This document shows positions 19,594 through 29,048 of a stretch of 53,102 nucleotides of DNA, in pieces. Position 1 is the first letter of the stretch. Each line of letters begins with the position of its first letter. A program made the position numbers and the translations under genes. The notes under the pieces are model-generated. The model worked only from the letters and a program-made list of their open reading frames with translations. It was not told where the DNA came from and did not search any database. Origin of the DNA: Clostridia bacterium (lineage in GTDB: Bacteria; Bacillota; Clostridia; Christensenellales; CAG-314); contig JAQVWG010000012.1 of the NCBI GenBank assembly GCA_028698585.1, positions 1 through 53,102 of the forward strand, in the 5' to 3' direction.

Positions 19594-21771
19594 ATGATAG
19601 ATAAGAATCGCAAGGATAACTTAATAGAGAACCTCACAAGTAAAGTCAAGTATTATTATCCTAATGATAATTTGATAATAATGCAGGCATTCGAGATGGC
19701 CAAAAAAGCGCACGAAGGTCAACTGCGTGCAAGTGGTTCACCATACATTACGCACCCAATACAGGTAGCTGACATACTGATAGACTTAGGAATGGATTAC
19801 ACTGCTGTGTGTGCCGGTTTACTGCATGATACCGTAGAGGACACCGCAGTAACCGATGAGGAAATACGGCAGAAGTTCGGCGATACAGTAGCCGATTTAG
19901 TTGCCGGAGTAACTAAACTAGCCAAGTTTCAGTTCAACACTATAGAGGAAGAGCAGGTAGAGAATATTCGCAAGATGTTCTTCGCTATGGCCAAAGATAT
20001 AAGGGTGCTCATCATTAAGTTGGCAGACAGACTTCATAATATGAGGTCATTAAGTTATCTGTCACCCTCAAGACAGTTGGCAATGGCCAAGGAAACGATG
20101 GAGGTATATGCGCCGTTGGCTGGCAGACTAGGTATCTCACCTGTTAAATGTGAACTAGAGGACTTATGCCTTAAATACTTGGATAAGCCTGCCTACGACT
20201 ATCTGGCAGAGAATATCGCACAGACCAAACTGCAACGACAAGAGCAAGTGGATGCAGTTATTGCAGAGATTAAGAAAATTATCGCAGAAGCCGAAGTAGA
20301 GAATGCCGAAGTGTCGGGCAGAACCAAACACTTCTACAGTATATATAAGAAAATGAAAAACCAGCATAAGACGCTGGACCAGATATATGATATGACAGCA
20401 GTAAGGGTAATAGTTGATACAGTCAAGGACTGCTTTAGCGTACTGGGTGTCATACATGCTAGGTGGAAGCCAATACCAGGTCGATTCAAGGACTACATAG
20501 CTGTACCCAAGCCCAATATGTATCAGTCCCTTCATACAACAGTTATCACCAACTATGGCGTGCCGTTCGAGATTCAAATAAGAACCAAGGAGATGCATAA
20601 GGTCGCAGAGTACGGTATCGCTGCCCACTGGAAGTATAAAGAGGGCATTAAAGGTTCGACTTCGCTAGACGATAAACTGCGCTGGGTTAAAGAGGTGTTG
20701 TCCTACGAACCCGACATTCAGGATAGCAAAGAGTTCTTGGACCTAATTAAGCGCGACATATCGGCAACAAGCGAAATATACGTTTTTACCCCCAAGGGTG
20801 ACGTTGTAGCATTATCGTCTAATGCTACTGCACTAGATTTTGCGTATGCTATACACAGTCAGGTGGGCAATCACTGTGTTGGTATTAAGGTTAATGGCAA
20901 GATAGTACCCCTTGATAGACAGTTAGAGACAGGTGAAGTGGTTGAGGTGTTAACTAATGCCAACTCTAAAGGACCTTCGAGGGACTGGCTTAAGATAGTG
21001 CGTTCTTCTTCAGCCAAGGCCAAGATAAGACAGTTTTTTAAGCGCGAACTAAAGGAAGAACACCTTAAACTAGGTAAGTCGTTGTTGGAAAAAGACGCCA
21101 AACACAGAGGTCTAGTGTTATCTAGTCTACTCACAACAGAGGGCATTAATGCAGTATGTGCTAGGTACTCCTTTTCCTCCATGGACGAGGCGTATGCTTC
21201 TGTTGGTTATGGTGGCATTACTACCAGTCAAGTATTGTCTAAACTACTCGGTGCCAATAATCAGACAAGCAAACTGGCTGACATTCTCCCCACTCAAGAG
21301 ATTCAACTCAAGAAGAAGCCCAAGAACGCAGACAATGTAGTAGATATTAAAGGTCATGATGACTTACTCGTAAGGTTTTCGGCGTGTTGTTCACCAGTTT
21401 TTGGAGATGATATTATTGGTTATATCTCTCGTGGCAGAGGAGTTAGTATACATCGTAAGGATTGTTACTGCGTCAAGAGTCTTGAGCAAGAGAGACTTGT
21501 CGAGGCCAAGTGGATACAGCAAGAGTCTGCCAAGTTCCACACTGCAATCCAGATTGTGTCTGAGAATAAGGTGGGTGTGTTCGCCGAGATAACCAAGGTT
21601 ATCAGTAACCAGAAACTACCTTTACTTGCAGTTAAAGCCAAGATAGATAAGAACGGCGATGCTGTATCTATAATTACTCTAGAGGTATCAGGACAGGAAG
21701 AGGTAGAGGAGCTGATAAGCAAAATTAGGAGTTTATCTACCACGCTCAAAGTATTCAGGGTGGCTAAGTGA
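19594..21771 (+). CDS. relA: Bifunctional (p)ppGpp synthetase/hydrolase
   Basis: Rel/SpoT homolog of 725 residues controlling the stringent response. Hydrolase domain: His54 and the HD pair 78-79 in GLLHDTVEDT. Synthetase domain: TKHFYSIYKKM, GRFKDYIAVPKPNMYQSLHT. TGS domain: IYVFTPKGDVVAL. C-terminal ACT domain after the CCSPVFGDDIIGYISRGRG zinc-finger-like segment. Both active sites look intact, so it should both make and remove the alarmone. It lies in a co-oriented run recJ-rsh-MBL-hemZ with overlapping or near-touching ends. Confidence 0.96.
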   Translation: MIDKNRKDNLIENLTSKVKYYYPNDNLIIMQAFEMAKKAHEGQLRASGSPYITHPIQVADILIDLGMDYTAVCAGLLHDTVEDTAVTDEEIRQKFGDTVADLVAGVTKLAKFQFNTIEEEQVENIRKMFFAMAKDIRVLIIKLADRLHNMRSLSYLSPSRQLAMAKETMEVYAPLAGRLGISPVKCELEDLCLKYLDKPAYDYLAENIAQTKLQRQEQVDAVIAEIKKIIAEAEVENAEVSGRTKHFYSIYKKMKNQHKTLDQIYDMTAVRVIVDTVKDCFSVLGVIHARWKPIPGRFKDYIAVPKPNMYQSLHTTVITNYGVPFEIQIRTKEMHKVAEYGIAAHWKYKEGIKGSTSLDDKLRWVKEVLSYEPDIQDSKEFLDLIKRDISATSEIYVFTPKGDVVALSSNATALDFAYAIHSQVGNHCVGIKVNGKIVPLDRQLETGEVVEVLTNANSKGPSRDWLKIVRSSSAKAKIRQFFKRELKEEHLKLGKSLLEKDAKHRGLVLSSLLTTEGINAVCARYSFSSMDEAYASVGYGGITTSQVLSKLLGANNQTSKLADILPTQEIQLKKKPKNADNVVDIKGHDDLLVRFSACCSPVFGDDIIGYISRGRGVSIHRKDCYCVKSLEQERLVEAKWIQQESAKFHTAIQIVSENKVGVFAEITKVISNQKLPLLAVKAKIDKNGDAVSIITLEVSGQEEVEELISKIRSLSTTLKVFRVAK

Positions 21772-22397
21772 TGAAGATTAAGAGATTAATATTAGGCGCA
21801 TTAGAGACTAACTGTTACGTTCTTACAGATGAGAACACGGGTGATTGTGTGATAATTGACCCTGCCTATAATGCTCAACAAGTGGTAGATTATCTATCCG
21901 ACAATCATTTAACGCCTATCGCTATTCTGCTAACGCACGGACACTTCGACCACTGTGGGGGAGTGTCTTGTATTACTGACAAGTATGATGTACCAGTATA
22001 CTGTCATAATCTTGATGTGGCTATGGCACATTATGCCCAGCATAATGAGTATAGTATCCCTGCACGCAACTGTGACGTTACTAACCCATTCGATAATGAG
22101 GATGATATATGTGTAGGCAATTATCATATATCTGTTATGCACACGCCCGGACACACGCCTGGCTCAGTATGTTATTTCGTGTACAACTATATGTTCAGTG
22201 GCGATACGTTATTCGCAGGGAGCATTGGCAGAACGGATTTAGCGCAAGGCAATCCTAAACAGATGATTGATTCCCTGTGCAGAATAGCCAGAATCAAGGC
22301 AGACTATATTATGTATCCTGGACATGATATCTCATCAACTTTATCCAACGAGCAGGCGAATAATATGTATTTAGCGGGAGTGATTAGATTTGATTAA
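21771..22397 (+). CDS. Metallo-beta-lactamase-fold hydrolase (glyoxalase II-like)
   Basis: 208 residues with the metal-binding motif THGHFDH (HxHxDH at 56-61), the MHTPGHTPGSVCY histidine and the FSGDTLFAGSIGRTD aspartate. Related small MBL proteins hydrolyse thioesters such as S-lactoylglutathione analogues, but the substrate here is not known. The ATG overlaps the rsh stop (TGATG). This gene often sits between relA and hemZ in Clostridia. Confidence 0.88.
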   Translation: MKIKRLILGALETNCYVLTDENTGDCVIIDPAYNAQQVVDYLSDNHLTPIAILLTHGHFDHCGGVSCITDKYDVPVYCHNLDVAMAHYAQHNEYSIPARNCDVTNPFDNEDDICVGNYHISVMHTPGHTPGSVCYFVYNYMFSGDTLFAGSIGRTDLAQGNPKQMIDSLCRIARIKADYIMYPGHDISSTLSNEQANNMYLAGVIRFD

Positions 22398-23808
22398 GAT
22401 ATATAGCAATTTAACTGACTTTGTCGCAGACATCATTGACGAAGTCAAACTGTTCATACTAGACACAGTCGTAACGACAGACGATATAGGTAGCGCAGAT
22501 ATAGTACATATATGCGACTATCAACAAGACAATGCTGTTAACACTTGCACATACCTTGGACACACATATAAGAGTCAAACGCTCATTCTCAACAGTTACG
22601 GTAAGTTGCAGAAGGACAGATATCTCAAGAGATATGCCAAACTGAGCGTGTACCATTGTATGCAAGAGATAACGCACAAGCAGTTGCCGTGGGGTAGTCT
22701 AACAGGAATACGCCCCACAAAACTTGCCTACGACATTAAGCAAAAAGAAGGCAGTGATTATCAACAAGTGTTTAGAGACATACTATGCGTTAGCCCTGAG
22801 AAAATACAACTTGTCAGCGATATATTGAGTGAACAGATGGGTTTTCGTGAACAGAATGATGATAAGGTAGACTTATATGTGGGTATACCATTCTGTGTCA
22901 GCAGGTGCATTTACTGTTCTTTTACCAGCGGTGTCATAGATAAACTCAAATTACAAGTTGAGCCTTATTTAGATAAACTGATTGAGGAAATCAAGTTTTC
23001 GCTCAAACTTGCCAAGGAGAACGGCTACGAAGTGTCCAATATATACATTGGTGGTGGGACTCCGACTGCATTGACCTGTAAGCAACTGCAAAGAGTTATT
23101 GAGTTGTTCGACCCGACATGTGAGTTTACTGTCGAGGCAGGTAGACCGGATACGATAGATGAGGATAAGTTGAGAATGCTTGCTGACCATAATGTTAACC
23201 GCATATGTATCAATCCTCAGTCGTTTAATGATAAGACACTATCAATAATTGGCAGGAGCCATAGTGTTCAAGATATATATGACAAGTACAATATGACTAG
23301 AAATTATCCGTTCCTCATCAATATGGACTTGATTGCAGGTCTGCCGAATGAGAATCTCGACGACTTCGTATACAGTATCAATGAGACTGTCAAACTATCA
23401 CCACATAATATCACTGTGCATAGTTTAGCGCTTAAGAAGGGCAGTACACTCAAAGAGCAAGATGGTAATGTATATGATGACGGCAAGGTTGCTCAGATGA
23501 TAGACTATGCCCAGAATACGTTGTATAATGCCAACTATCGACCGTATTACCTATATAGACAGAAGTATGTTAGTGACAGCCTTGAAAATGTCGGCTATTG
23601 TCAGAGCGGTGCGCAGTGCATATATAATATAGATATTATGGAGGAGACCATATCTATTATGGCTTGTGGCTGTAATGCTATCTCTAAACGGGTATATAAC
23701 ACGCAGAGCAGAATTGAACGACAAGCCAACCCTAAGGACGTCAAGACGTATATCGATAGTTTTGATAAATACATGCAACACAAAAGAGCTCTTTTCGAAC
23801 GAAAGTAA
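22390..23808 (+). CDS. hemZ: Coproporphyrinogen dehydrogenase-like radical SAM protein HemZ
   Basis: 472 residues. A family-specific N-terminal part (with LPWGSLTGIRPTKLAYD) precedes a radical SAM domain with CVSRCIYC (Cys169, 173, 176) and VSNIYIGGGTPTAL, followed by a HemW/HemN-like domain. Annotated in Clostridia as HemZ; whether it decarboxylates coproporphyrinogen in organisms without a full heme pathway is doubtful, and no other heme gene is in this window. The start is a TTG at 22390, overlapping the end of the MBL gene; no later start keeps the N-terminus. Confidence 0.88.
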   Translation: MIKIYSNLTDFVADIIDEVKLFILDTVVTTDDIGSADIVHICDYQQDNAVNTCTYLGHTYKSQTLILNSYGKLQKDRYLKRYAKLSVYHCMQEITHKQLPWGSLTGIRPTKLAYDIKQKEGSDYQQVFRDILCVSPEKIQLVSDILSEQMGFREQNDDKVDLYVGIPFCVSRCIYCSFTSGVIDKLKLQVEPYLDKLIEEIKFSLKLAKENGYEVSNIYIGGGTPTALTCKQLQRVIELFDPTCEFTVEAGRPDTIDEDKLRMLADHNVNRICINPQSFNDKTLSIIGRSHSVQDIYDKYNMTRNYPFLINMDLIAGLPNENLDDFVYSINETVKLSPHNITVHSLALKKGSTLKEQDGNVYDDGKVAQMIDYAQNTLYNANYRPYYLYRQKYVSDSLENVGYCQSGAQCIYNIDIMEETISIMACGCNAISKRVYNTQSRIERQANPKDVKTYIDSFDKYMQHKRALFERK

Positions 23809-23849
23809 CGCAATTACGTGCCATTATAGGCAGTAAATGGGGGGAAACT

Positions 23850-24470
23850 ATGAAAGTTATACTGATAAATGGCAGTCCTCACACTAATGGGTGCACACAT
23901 AGAGCACTGTTAGAGGTAGCCAACACACTGAATGTCGAGGGCATTAATACCGAGATTATCCAAGTAGGAGATAAAGACATACGAGGGTGTAATGCATGTG
24001 GATATTGTCATAGCGGCAATAATGGTTGTGTCTATGACGATATAGTCAATGAAGTTGCACGTAAGTTCGAGCAGGCAGATGGACTGATTATAGGTTCGCC
24101 AGTATACTATGCTTCGGCCAACGGTACTATGATATCATTTCTTGACAGACTATTCTATAGCACAACATTCGATAAGACAATGAAAATTGGTGCCAGCGTG
24201 GTATCGTGCAGGCGAGCAGGCAACACTGCCACATTCGATATTCTTAATAAATATTTCGGAATAAGCAGTATGCCTATTGTTACCAGTAAGTATTGGAATC
24301 AGGTGCACGGTGCAAGTGTCGAGGATGTAGAAAAGGACCTAGAAGGACTACAGACTATGAGAGTACTGGGTAGGAATATGGCGTTCTTGCTCAAGAGTAT
24401 CGCACTAGGCAAGAGTCAGATTGGATTGCCGATTAAGGAACAACCGCTAAGGACTAATTTCATTCGTTAG
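23850..24470 (+). CDS. Flavodoxin-fold NAD(P)H/FMN reductase
   Basis: 206 residues. The FMN-binding start KVILINGSPHTNGCTHRAL, the iron-sulfur-flavoprotein-like cysteine pattern CNACGYCHSGNNGCVYDD and the GSPVYYASANGTMISFLDR flavin loop identify an NADPH-dependent FMN reductase/iron-sulfur flavoprotein relative. Likely a cytoplasmic redox enzyme; substrate unknown. GGGGGGAAA precedes the ATG. A decayed copy of its last 35 codons follows 150 bp downstream. Confidence 0.85.
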   Translation: MKVILINGSPHTNGCTHRALLEVANTLNVEGINTEIIQVGDKDIRGCNACGYCHSGNNGCVYDDIVNEVARKFEQADGLIIGSPVYYASANGTMISFLDRLFYSTTFDKTMKIGASVVSCRRAGNTATFDILNKYFGISSMPIVTSKYWNQVHGASVEDVEKDLEGLQTMRVLGRNMAFLLKSIALGKSQIGLPIKEQPLRTNFIR

Positions 24471-24776
24471 AGTAGACAGTGGCGAGGAAAGTATATAGAT
24501 AGAGCAAACCAAGTACTGGGTAGGAATATGGCGTTCTTGCTAAGAGTATAGCGCTGGGCAAAGGTCAAATAGAATTGCCGATTAAGAACAGCCTGTCAGG
24601 ACTAATTTAATTGATAATAAACGGGCGATAATGGGAGGATATATCGTAGCTAACGATATAATTAGTCTGTGCGAGTATCTAAAGGAATACGAATAATACT
24701 TGCGTGATTATTCTGTCGCGTATGGACTAATGAAGAGATTAAGACCAGACTAGCATATCCAATATATGACTCATTG
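24471..24776. repeat. Decayed tandem copy of the reductase 3' end in a gene-free gap
   Basis: 24511-24612 matches the gene end at 24361-24470 with an offset of about 150 bp: the first 30 bases are almost identical (gtactgggtaggaatatgg shared), then single-base losses and substitutions accumulate. The remainder to 24776 holds only a 21-codon ORF at 24631-24696 that I do not consider a gene. Confidence 0.85.
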
Positions 24777-25112
24777 TCATATCAATTTGATTTCAATTCC
24801 CACAACTCCATATTTGATAATGTCATCAACTGAATAGTATTTATGCATATCGGATGGGTTAGCGTCCTCATTTCGCTCATACCCAATAGACATTTTGTCG
24901 TGACGCTCATACAGTTGGTCAAAATCTCTGTATATATAGAGATTAACTACTACACATTCTATACACTCCCCATTACTAATGTCGCAGAATCTGATTAAGT
25001 CATTTATCTTTATCCGTGACCTCTTCTCGTCATACAATCTCATTTCTATTGTTTTCGTCAATGCTTGTATTCGAGTGAACGGATAATGCTGTAATTCCAT
25101 ATTATGCACCAT
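24777..25112 (-). CDS. ASCH-domain protein
   Basis: 111 residues, full length for a stand-alone ASCH (PUA-like) protein: MVHNMELQHYPFTRI, TKTIEMRLYDEKRSRIKIND, ECVVVNLYIYRDFDQLYE, and the ending YYSVDDIIKYGVVGIEIKLI are the family pattern. ASCH domains bind RNA, and some cleave nucleic acid or modified nucleosides; no function is proven for this type. I start at ATG 25112, preceded by AGAAGG; the frame is open to 25250 but the extra part overlaps the promoter and leader. It stands alone on the minus strand, next to a mobile-element remnant, so it is accessory. Confidence 0.85.
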   Translation of the reverse strand: MVHNMELQHYPFTRIQALTKTIEMRLYDEKRSRIKINDLIRFCDISNGECIECVVVNLYIYRDFDQLYERHDKMSIGYERNEDANPSDMHKYYSVDDIIKYGVVGIEIKLI

Positions 25113-25133
25113 ATAACACCTTCTGTAAGCTGA

Positions 25134-25167
25134 GGGCATGCGCCGTTGTGCGCATACAGAACTGCCC
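25134..25167 (-). promoter_or_regulatory. Structured leader hairpin of the ASCH gene
   Basis: On the minus strand GGGCA...ATGCGC ACAACG GCGCAT GCCC forms a stem with a perfect 6-bp core (ATGCGC/GCGCAT) and a GGGC/GCCC extension, lying between promoter and start codon in a leader of about 100 bases. There is no T run, so it is not a terminator. Function unknown. Confidence 0.5.
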
Positions 25168-25221
25168 GTCATATTGACTAGACTCTGTATAGATTCTATT
25201 GAGTTATCACCTACTGTGTAG

Positions 25222-25250
25222 ATTATATCATACTGGCAGGGATATATCAA
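25222..25250 (-). promoter_or_regulatory. Promoter of the ASCH gene
   Basis: Reading the minus strand: TTGATA (25250-25245), 17-base spacer, consensus TATAAT (25227-25222). Confidence 0.75.
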
Positions 25251-25321
25251 GAAAAGAATATGTGAATAGAGTGGTAAACCCCAATTAATGCACGATTACA
25301 TTGCATCATAAGTGAGGTTTA

Positions 25322-27661
25322 AACACGGCAAAGGCAGAGGAAATATTAACTATTGCGAGTGCTGACAGAACGTCAAAACTTGGCAGAGAAGTCAAACTAT
25401 CCATATTTGACGGTGAGTATGATAACTCGGCACAAGCAGATGACTTTATGCGTGTAGCAGAGGCAATGGGCGAAATGAACGGCACTAAATACGTTGTCTA
25501 TGAGGGTGACTCAGACATTCATGCTTTTGCGAATGGCAACATAATCGAGGGTGGTGTGGCGTACTTTAACAAGGCGGACATAGAGAATGGTAATTGGGTT
25601 AAAGCGATAGTGCACGAGAACTTCCACTTTGCAGAGGGAAGCGCAGAAGGGAAAAGGTGGACAAGATTCGTCAAGTCGCAGTATAGTGAACTACTAACAT
25701 CGGATGACATAGCAATGCTTGAATCTAACTTTGATTCTTCACAACTCGAGAGCGAGAAACTAGCACTTGCCACCGAAAAGCTGTTGGGCAACAGAGAGAG
25801 TATCCAAAGGCTTGTTCGTTATGACTCCACCTTAGCCAAGAGAATATGGAACAAAATCAAGGACTTAATAGAAACACTAAAAGCAGGCAAATCCCCCGAG
25901 GCTCAGAAGAAGTTGAAGGAACTTATGACTGCCGAAAAATTATTCAAGGAGTTAGTATCCACACAGACAGTAGCCGTTACTGACGGTGAGAGTGGGTATG
26001 TAGTGCAACGTAAGGGTGAGAGATTACAGAGTGCAGAGGTCACAAGGCGTATTGTACCACAAGAAAAGGCATTGCAGTATAGCAGTCAAAACACATATAC
26101 CAGCTCTATAGAGTCCTATATAAACATTCAAGTCTCTGAGTCGGACGAAGCGTTGTTCAGAGATATGTCAAACAAAGAAAGGACGGCGTTTTTCAGGCAG
26201 TATATTGCACATAAATACATTGGGCAAGAGTTTGCTTTGAGTGACGGTATAAAAGCAAAAATAGACAAGGGGGTATATCCAAGTACACGGAAACCAGATA
26301 CAAACCAAAACTCTTTGCGACATTTGACCTAAAGGCAGTTGTGGAGTCGGCGGTATTTCAAGAGAACAAAAATATAGAGCACAAGAAGTTTGACGAGATG
26401 CGTTTCTATATGGCATCTTTCTCAATAAATGGAGTCCATTATGGTGCGATAGTAAATGTAGGCAAAAATAAGTTTAACGGAAAATATCACGTTTACGATA
26501 TAAATCAGTTTACGGACATAAAAAGAGAAGGCTGGGACAAAATCGTCCGCCCTAAGTCCGGAGAGCAGAGGGTCAGTCAGCGTTCTACTATTAGTATATC
26601 ACAAAAAACGGAAAATGCAGCACCAAATGGAAAAAAAGTTAAATATTCTTCTACCCAAGTTAAGTCGGTAACAGACAACATAGACAATAGGTATGGCGAA
26701 GATATACGGTTTAGTAGTACTGCTAAATATAGTTATGAGACATTGACTGCGAAGAAGGATATGACCATAACGGTAGTGGATGACAGCAGAGCCTTCACAC
26801 CTTCACCCGAAACTAGGAAATACATAGTAGAGCAAGGTATACAGAACGCAAAGGCTATAGGAAGAGAGAATGAGAATGGTAATGCGATAGTTCATGTTGA
26901 CGATATAAAGACGGACATAATTGTTGGGGTTAATGGATTAAGACATAGTATAGATAGACGGATTAACATAGTTGCTCCTGTCACGGTTAAAATAGGTGAG
27001 ATACTCAAAAACTCTATCAGGATAAATGAGCAATACCCGAATAAAGAGAATATAAAGCACGCTTATCTTTTGGTTGGCATTGCAAAGAATCTTGACGATA
27101 TACCATATACAGTGATATTCCAGATTAACGGATATACTAAAGAGGTAATGACCACTGATGTACTATATTCGCTAAATACAAAATGGAATCAGCCCGTCTC
27201 AACGACGCAGGTGTTCCTACCGAGGTAGACCGCCTTACTGATTCCACTATTAGTATACGCAATCTTCTCGAATATGTCAACAAGTATTTTCCGGACATAT
27301 TACCAATGGACGTACTACAACACTTAGGTCGCATCAAAAGACCAAGTGGTATATTCAGTAACAGCGTTAAGTATTCCTCAACAGCCACACTTGAGCAGGC
27401 TCAACAGAAAACATATACTCGAAAGGAGTCACGAGAGATAATCGATTCGGTAATAGGGGAGTTATCATTCGGTGATGACTATGTTCATCTTATTGGCAAT
27501 ACAGGCATATAGTTGATAGCCTGTATTCTTTACTCAACCATAACCCCAAGAATAGGGATATGGTAGCACAACAGATAGCAGATTACATTATAGATAAAGT
27601 CCTACTAGGCAATATATATAGCAATGCAATGTATCAGCAGATAGCATTAGTCCACGAGTAA
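25322..27661 (+). pseudogene. Decayed large polyvalent protein (mobile-element cargo)
   Basis: Remnant of a long multidomain protein of the type carried by phages and conjugative elements of gut Clostridia. It has no start: an in-frame stop at 25319 precedes the first coding sequence. In order I see a HExxH metallopeptidase-like segment (IVHENFHFAEGS near 25610), a long helical part, a barnase/EndoU-like segment (FSINGVHYGAIVNVGKN), an LPD3-like region (NGNAIVHVDDIKTD, then VNGLRHSIDRR) and the linker STISIRNLLEYVNKYFPDIL. Three -1 frameshifts break it: near 26267-26272 (a run of five G), near 27178-27184 (a run of four A) and near 27505-27512. Across each the next frame continues the same protein, the last one reading VDSLYSLLNHNPKNRDMVAQ to a stop at 27661. 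Domain names are from recognition only. Confidence 0.82.
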
Positions 27662-27956
27662 ATTACAGATAATAGATTAACAATACTTGATATATGTAAT
27701 GATGATGAGTGTATAACAACACGCGCATAGACAACGGATAGACAGTGCACCACAAATCCGCTTTATATACATTAGGAGCGATACAGAAGCAGTTTATAAT
27801 CAACAGAACAATATATTATCACATTACCAACTAGGCACACATAAAGAGTGGCATAAGGGCAGTCAGTAATAATCATATCAATACATTAACACATTGGCAT
27901 AATTCTGCAGGTAGAACTGCCGACATAATAGAACAATCAGTATTGCTGAGTAAAAA
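27662..27956. other. Gap after the mobile remnant
   Basis: No gene that I can support. Short in-frame stretches (for example ITDNRLTILDICNDDEC directly after the last stop) may be further decayed sequence of the same polyvalent protein. Confidence 0.4.
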
Positions 27957-27985
27957 ATAAAACTCATTGTGTATACAATGAGTTT
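27957..27985 (-). terminator. Terminator of the tRNA operon
   Basis: On the minus strand AAAACTCATTGT and ACAATGAGTTTT form a 12-bp stem around a short loop, followed by a T-rich run, directly after tRNA-Tyr. Confidence 0.88.
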
Positions 27986-28070
27986 TGGTGGGAAGAGGTG
28001 GATTCGAACCACCGTAGCAACTTGCAACAGATTTACAGTCTGCCCCCTTTGGCCGCTCGGGAATCTTCCC
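27986..28070 (-). tRNA. tRNA-Tyr (GTA)
   Basis: 85 bases including encoded CCA. Acceptor GGGAAGA pairs with TCTTCCC; anticodon GTA in CTGTAAA; long variable arm as expected for bacterial tRNA-Tyr; T arm GGTTCGAATCC. Last gene of the six-tRNA operon. GUN anticodon, so a substrate for Tgt/QueA. Confidence 0.97.
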
Positions 28071-28078
28071 ACATTGGT

Positions 28079-28155
28079 TGGAGCTGGTGATGGGAATCGA
28101 ACCCGCAACCTATTGATTACAAATCAATCGCTCTGCCTAGTTGAGCTACACCAGC
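28079..28155 (-). tRNA. tRNA-Thr (TGT)
   Basis: 77 bases with encoded CCA. Acceptor GCTGGTG/CACCAGC, D arm TAGCTCAACTAGGCAGAGC, anticodon TGT in TTTGTAA, T arm GGTTCGATTCC. Confidence 0.97.
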
Positions 28156-28170
28156 GTGGTGATATATAAA

Positions 28171-28246
<76 letters not shown>

Positions 28247-28254
28247 AAACATTC

Positions 28255-28331
28255 TGGCGACCTGGAAGGGATTCGAACCCTCGACCTCTAGCGTGACAGG
28301 CTAGCGTTCTAACCAACTGAACTACCAGGCC
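28255..28331 (-). tRNA. tRNA-Asp (GTC)
   Basis: 77 bases with encoded CCA. Acceptor GGCCTGG/CCAGGTC with one G-U pair, anticodon GTC in CTGTCAC, T arm GGTTCGAATCC. Confidence 0.97.
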
Positions 28332-28357
28332 ATGGCCAAATAATGTTATGAATATGA

Positions 28358-28434
28358 TGGTGGGCCTTCAGGGACTCGAACCCCGGACCAATCGGTTATG
28401 AGCCGACCGCTCTAACCAACTGAGCTAAAGGCCC
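28358..28434 (-). tRNA. tRNA-Met (CAT), probably elongator
   Basis: 77 bases with encoded CCA. Acceptor GGGCCTT/AAGGCCC is fully paired from position 1, which argues against the initiator tRNA; D arm TTAGCTCAGTTGGTTAGAGC; anticodon CAT in CTCATAA. A lysidine-modified Ile2 tRNA cannot be fully excluded by anticodon alone. Confidence 0.92.
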
Positions 28435-28445
28435 TAAATGTGTCT

Positions 28446-28522
28446 TGGTCGGGGTGAAGAGACTCGAACTCCCGGCCTCATGGTCCCAAACCACGCGCGC
28501 TACCAAACTGCGCTACACCCCG
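28446..28522 (-). tRNA. tRNA-Pro (TGG)
   Basis: 77 bases with encoded CCA. Acceptor CGGGGTG/CACCCCG, D arm TAGCGCAGTTTGGTAGCGC, anticodon TGG in TTTGGGA, T arm GAGTTCGAGTC. First gene of the operon. Confidence 0.97.
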
Positions 28523-28556
28523 ATGATTGTAATAGTACAATACAAACAGCCTTAAT

Positions 28557-28585
28557 AATTTACAATATTTTGTGTTAAATGTCAA
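28557..28585 (-). promoter_or_regulatory. Promoter of the tRNA operon
   Basis: On the minus strand TTGACA (28585-28580), 17-base spacer, TAAATT (28562-28557), about 35 bases before tRNA-Pro. Perfect -35, weaker -10. Confidence 0.65.
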
Positions 28586-28714
28586 TCCTTTTTTAGTCAG
28601 TTTTTCAATATTTTTTGTGAATCAGTGCGACACGATAAAACATATTTCTACAAGTTATCCGAATAATCTTAATACCAGTTATGTTACTGTATTAACACTT
28701 TGGAGGCGTGGTGT

Positions 28715-29017
28715 ATGGAAGTAATTTCAAAGCAAGAAAGTGATAAAACCATTATTTATTTAATGGGAGAGTTGGACAATCACAACGCAGATTATGCCAG
28801 AACCAAGATAGATGATATTATGGCGCAGAGCCTTAAACGAATAGTGGTATTCGATCTCAAATTACTTTCTTTTATGGACAGCACTGGTATCGGCGTGCTC
28901 ATAGGCAGATATAAGAAGGCCAAGGGTAAACAACAACTGTTCGTTAAGAATCCTAGTCGTACAGTGGACAAAATATTCTTAATGTCCGGCCTGTATGATA
29001 TTATGCCAAAAGTATAA
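28715..29017 (+). CDS. spoIIAA: Anti-sigma F factor antagonist SpoIIAA
   Basis: 100-residue STAS protein. The phosphorylated serine is Ser56 in LSFMDSTGIGVLIGR. Unphosphorylated SpoIIAA displaces SpoIIAB from sigma F in the forespore. I use ATG 28715, 8 bases after GGAGG (28702-28706); an open frame to 28700 would lie over the ribosome site. First gene of the canonical spoIIA operon. I found no clear sigma-H promoter upstream. Confidence 0.95.
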   Translation: MEVISKQESDKTIIYLMGELDNHNADYARTKIDDIMAQSLKRIVVFDLKLLSFMDSTGIGVLIGRYKKAKGKQQLFVKNPSRTVDKIFLMSGLYDIMPKV

Positions 29018-29048
29018 ACCAACATATTGACAAGCAAGGAGTGTAAGT

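Noticed and set aside
24631-24696. 21-codon ORF after the reductase tail copy
   Set aside because: Too short, no family resemblance, and the surrounding sequence looks like decayed repeat.
25113-25250. N-terminal extension of the ASCH protein
   Set aside because: The extra 46 codons overlap the promoter and the leader hairpin, and homologs begin at the later methionine with its own ribosome site.
27969-28169. ORFs of 66 and 76 codons across the tRNA region
   Set aside because: They are translations of tRNA-Tyr and tRNA-Thr genes, which are clearly recognised by structure.
28590-28700. Sigma-H promoter of the spoIIA operon
   Set aside because: A GAAT-type -10 at 28661-28664 is present but no AGGA-type -35 lies at the right distance.
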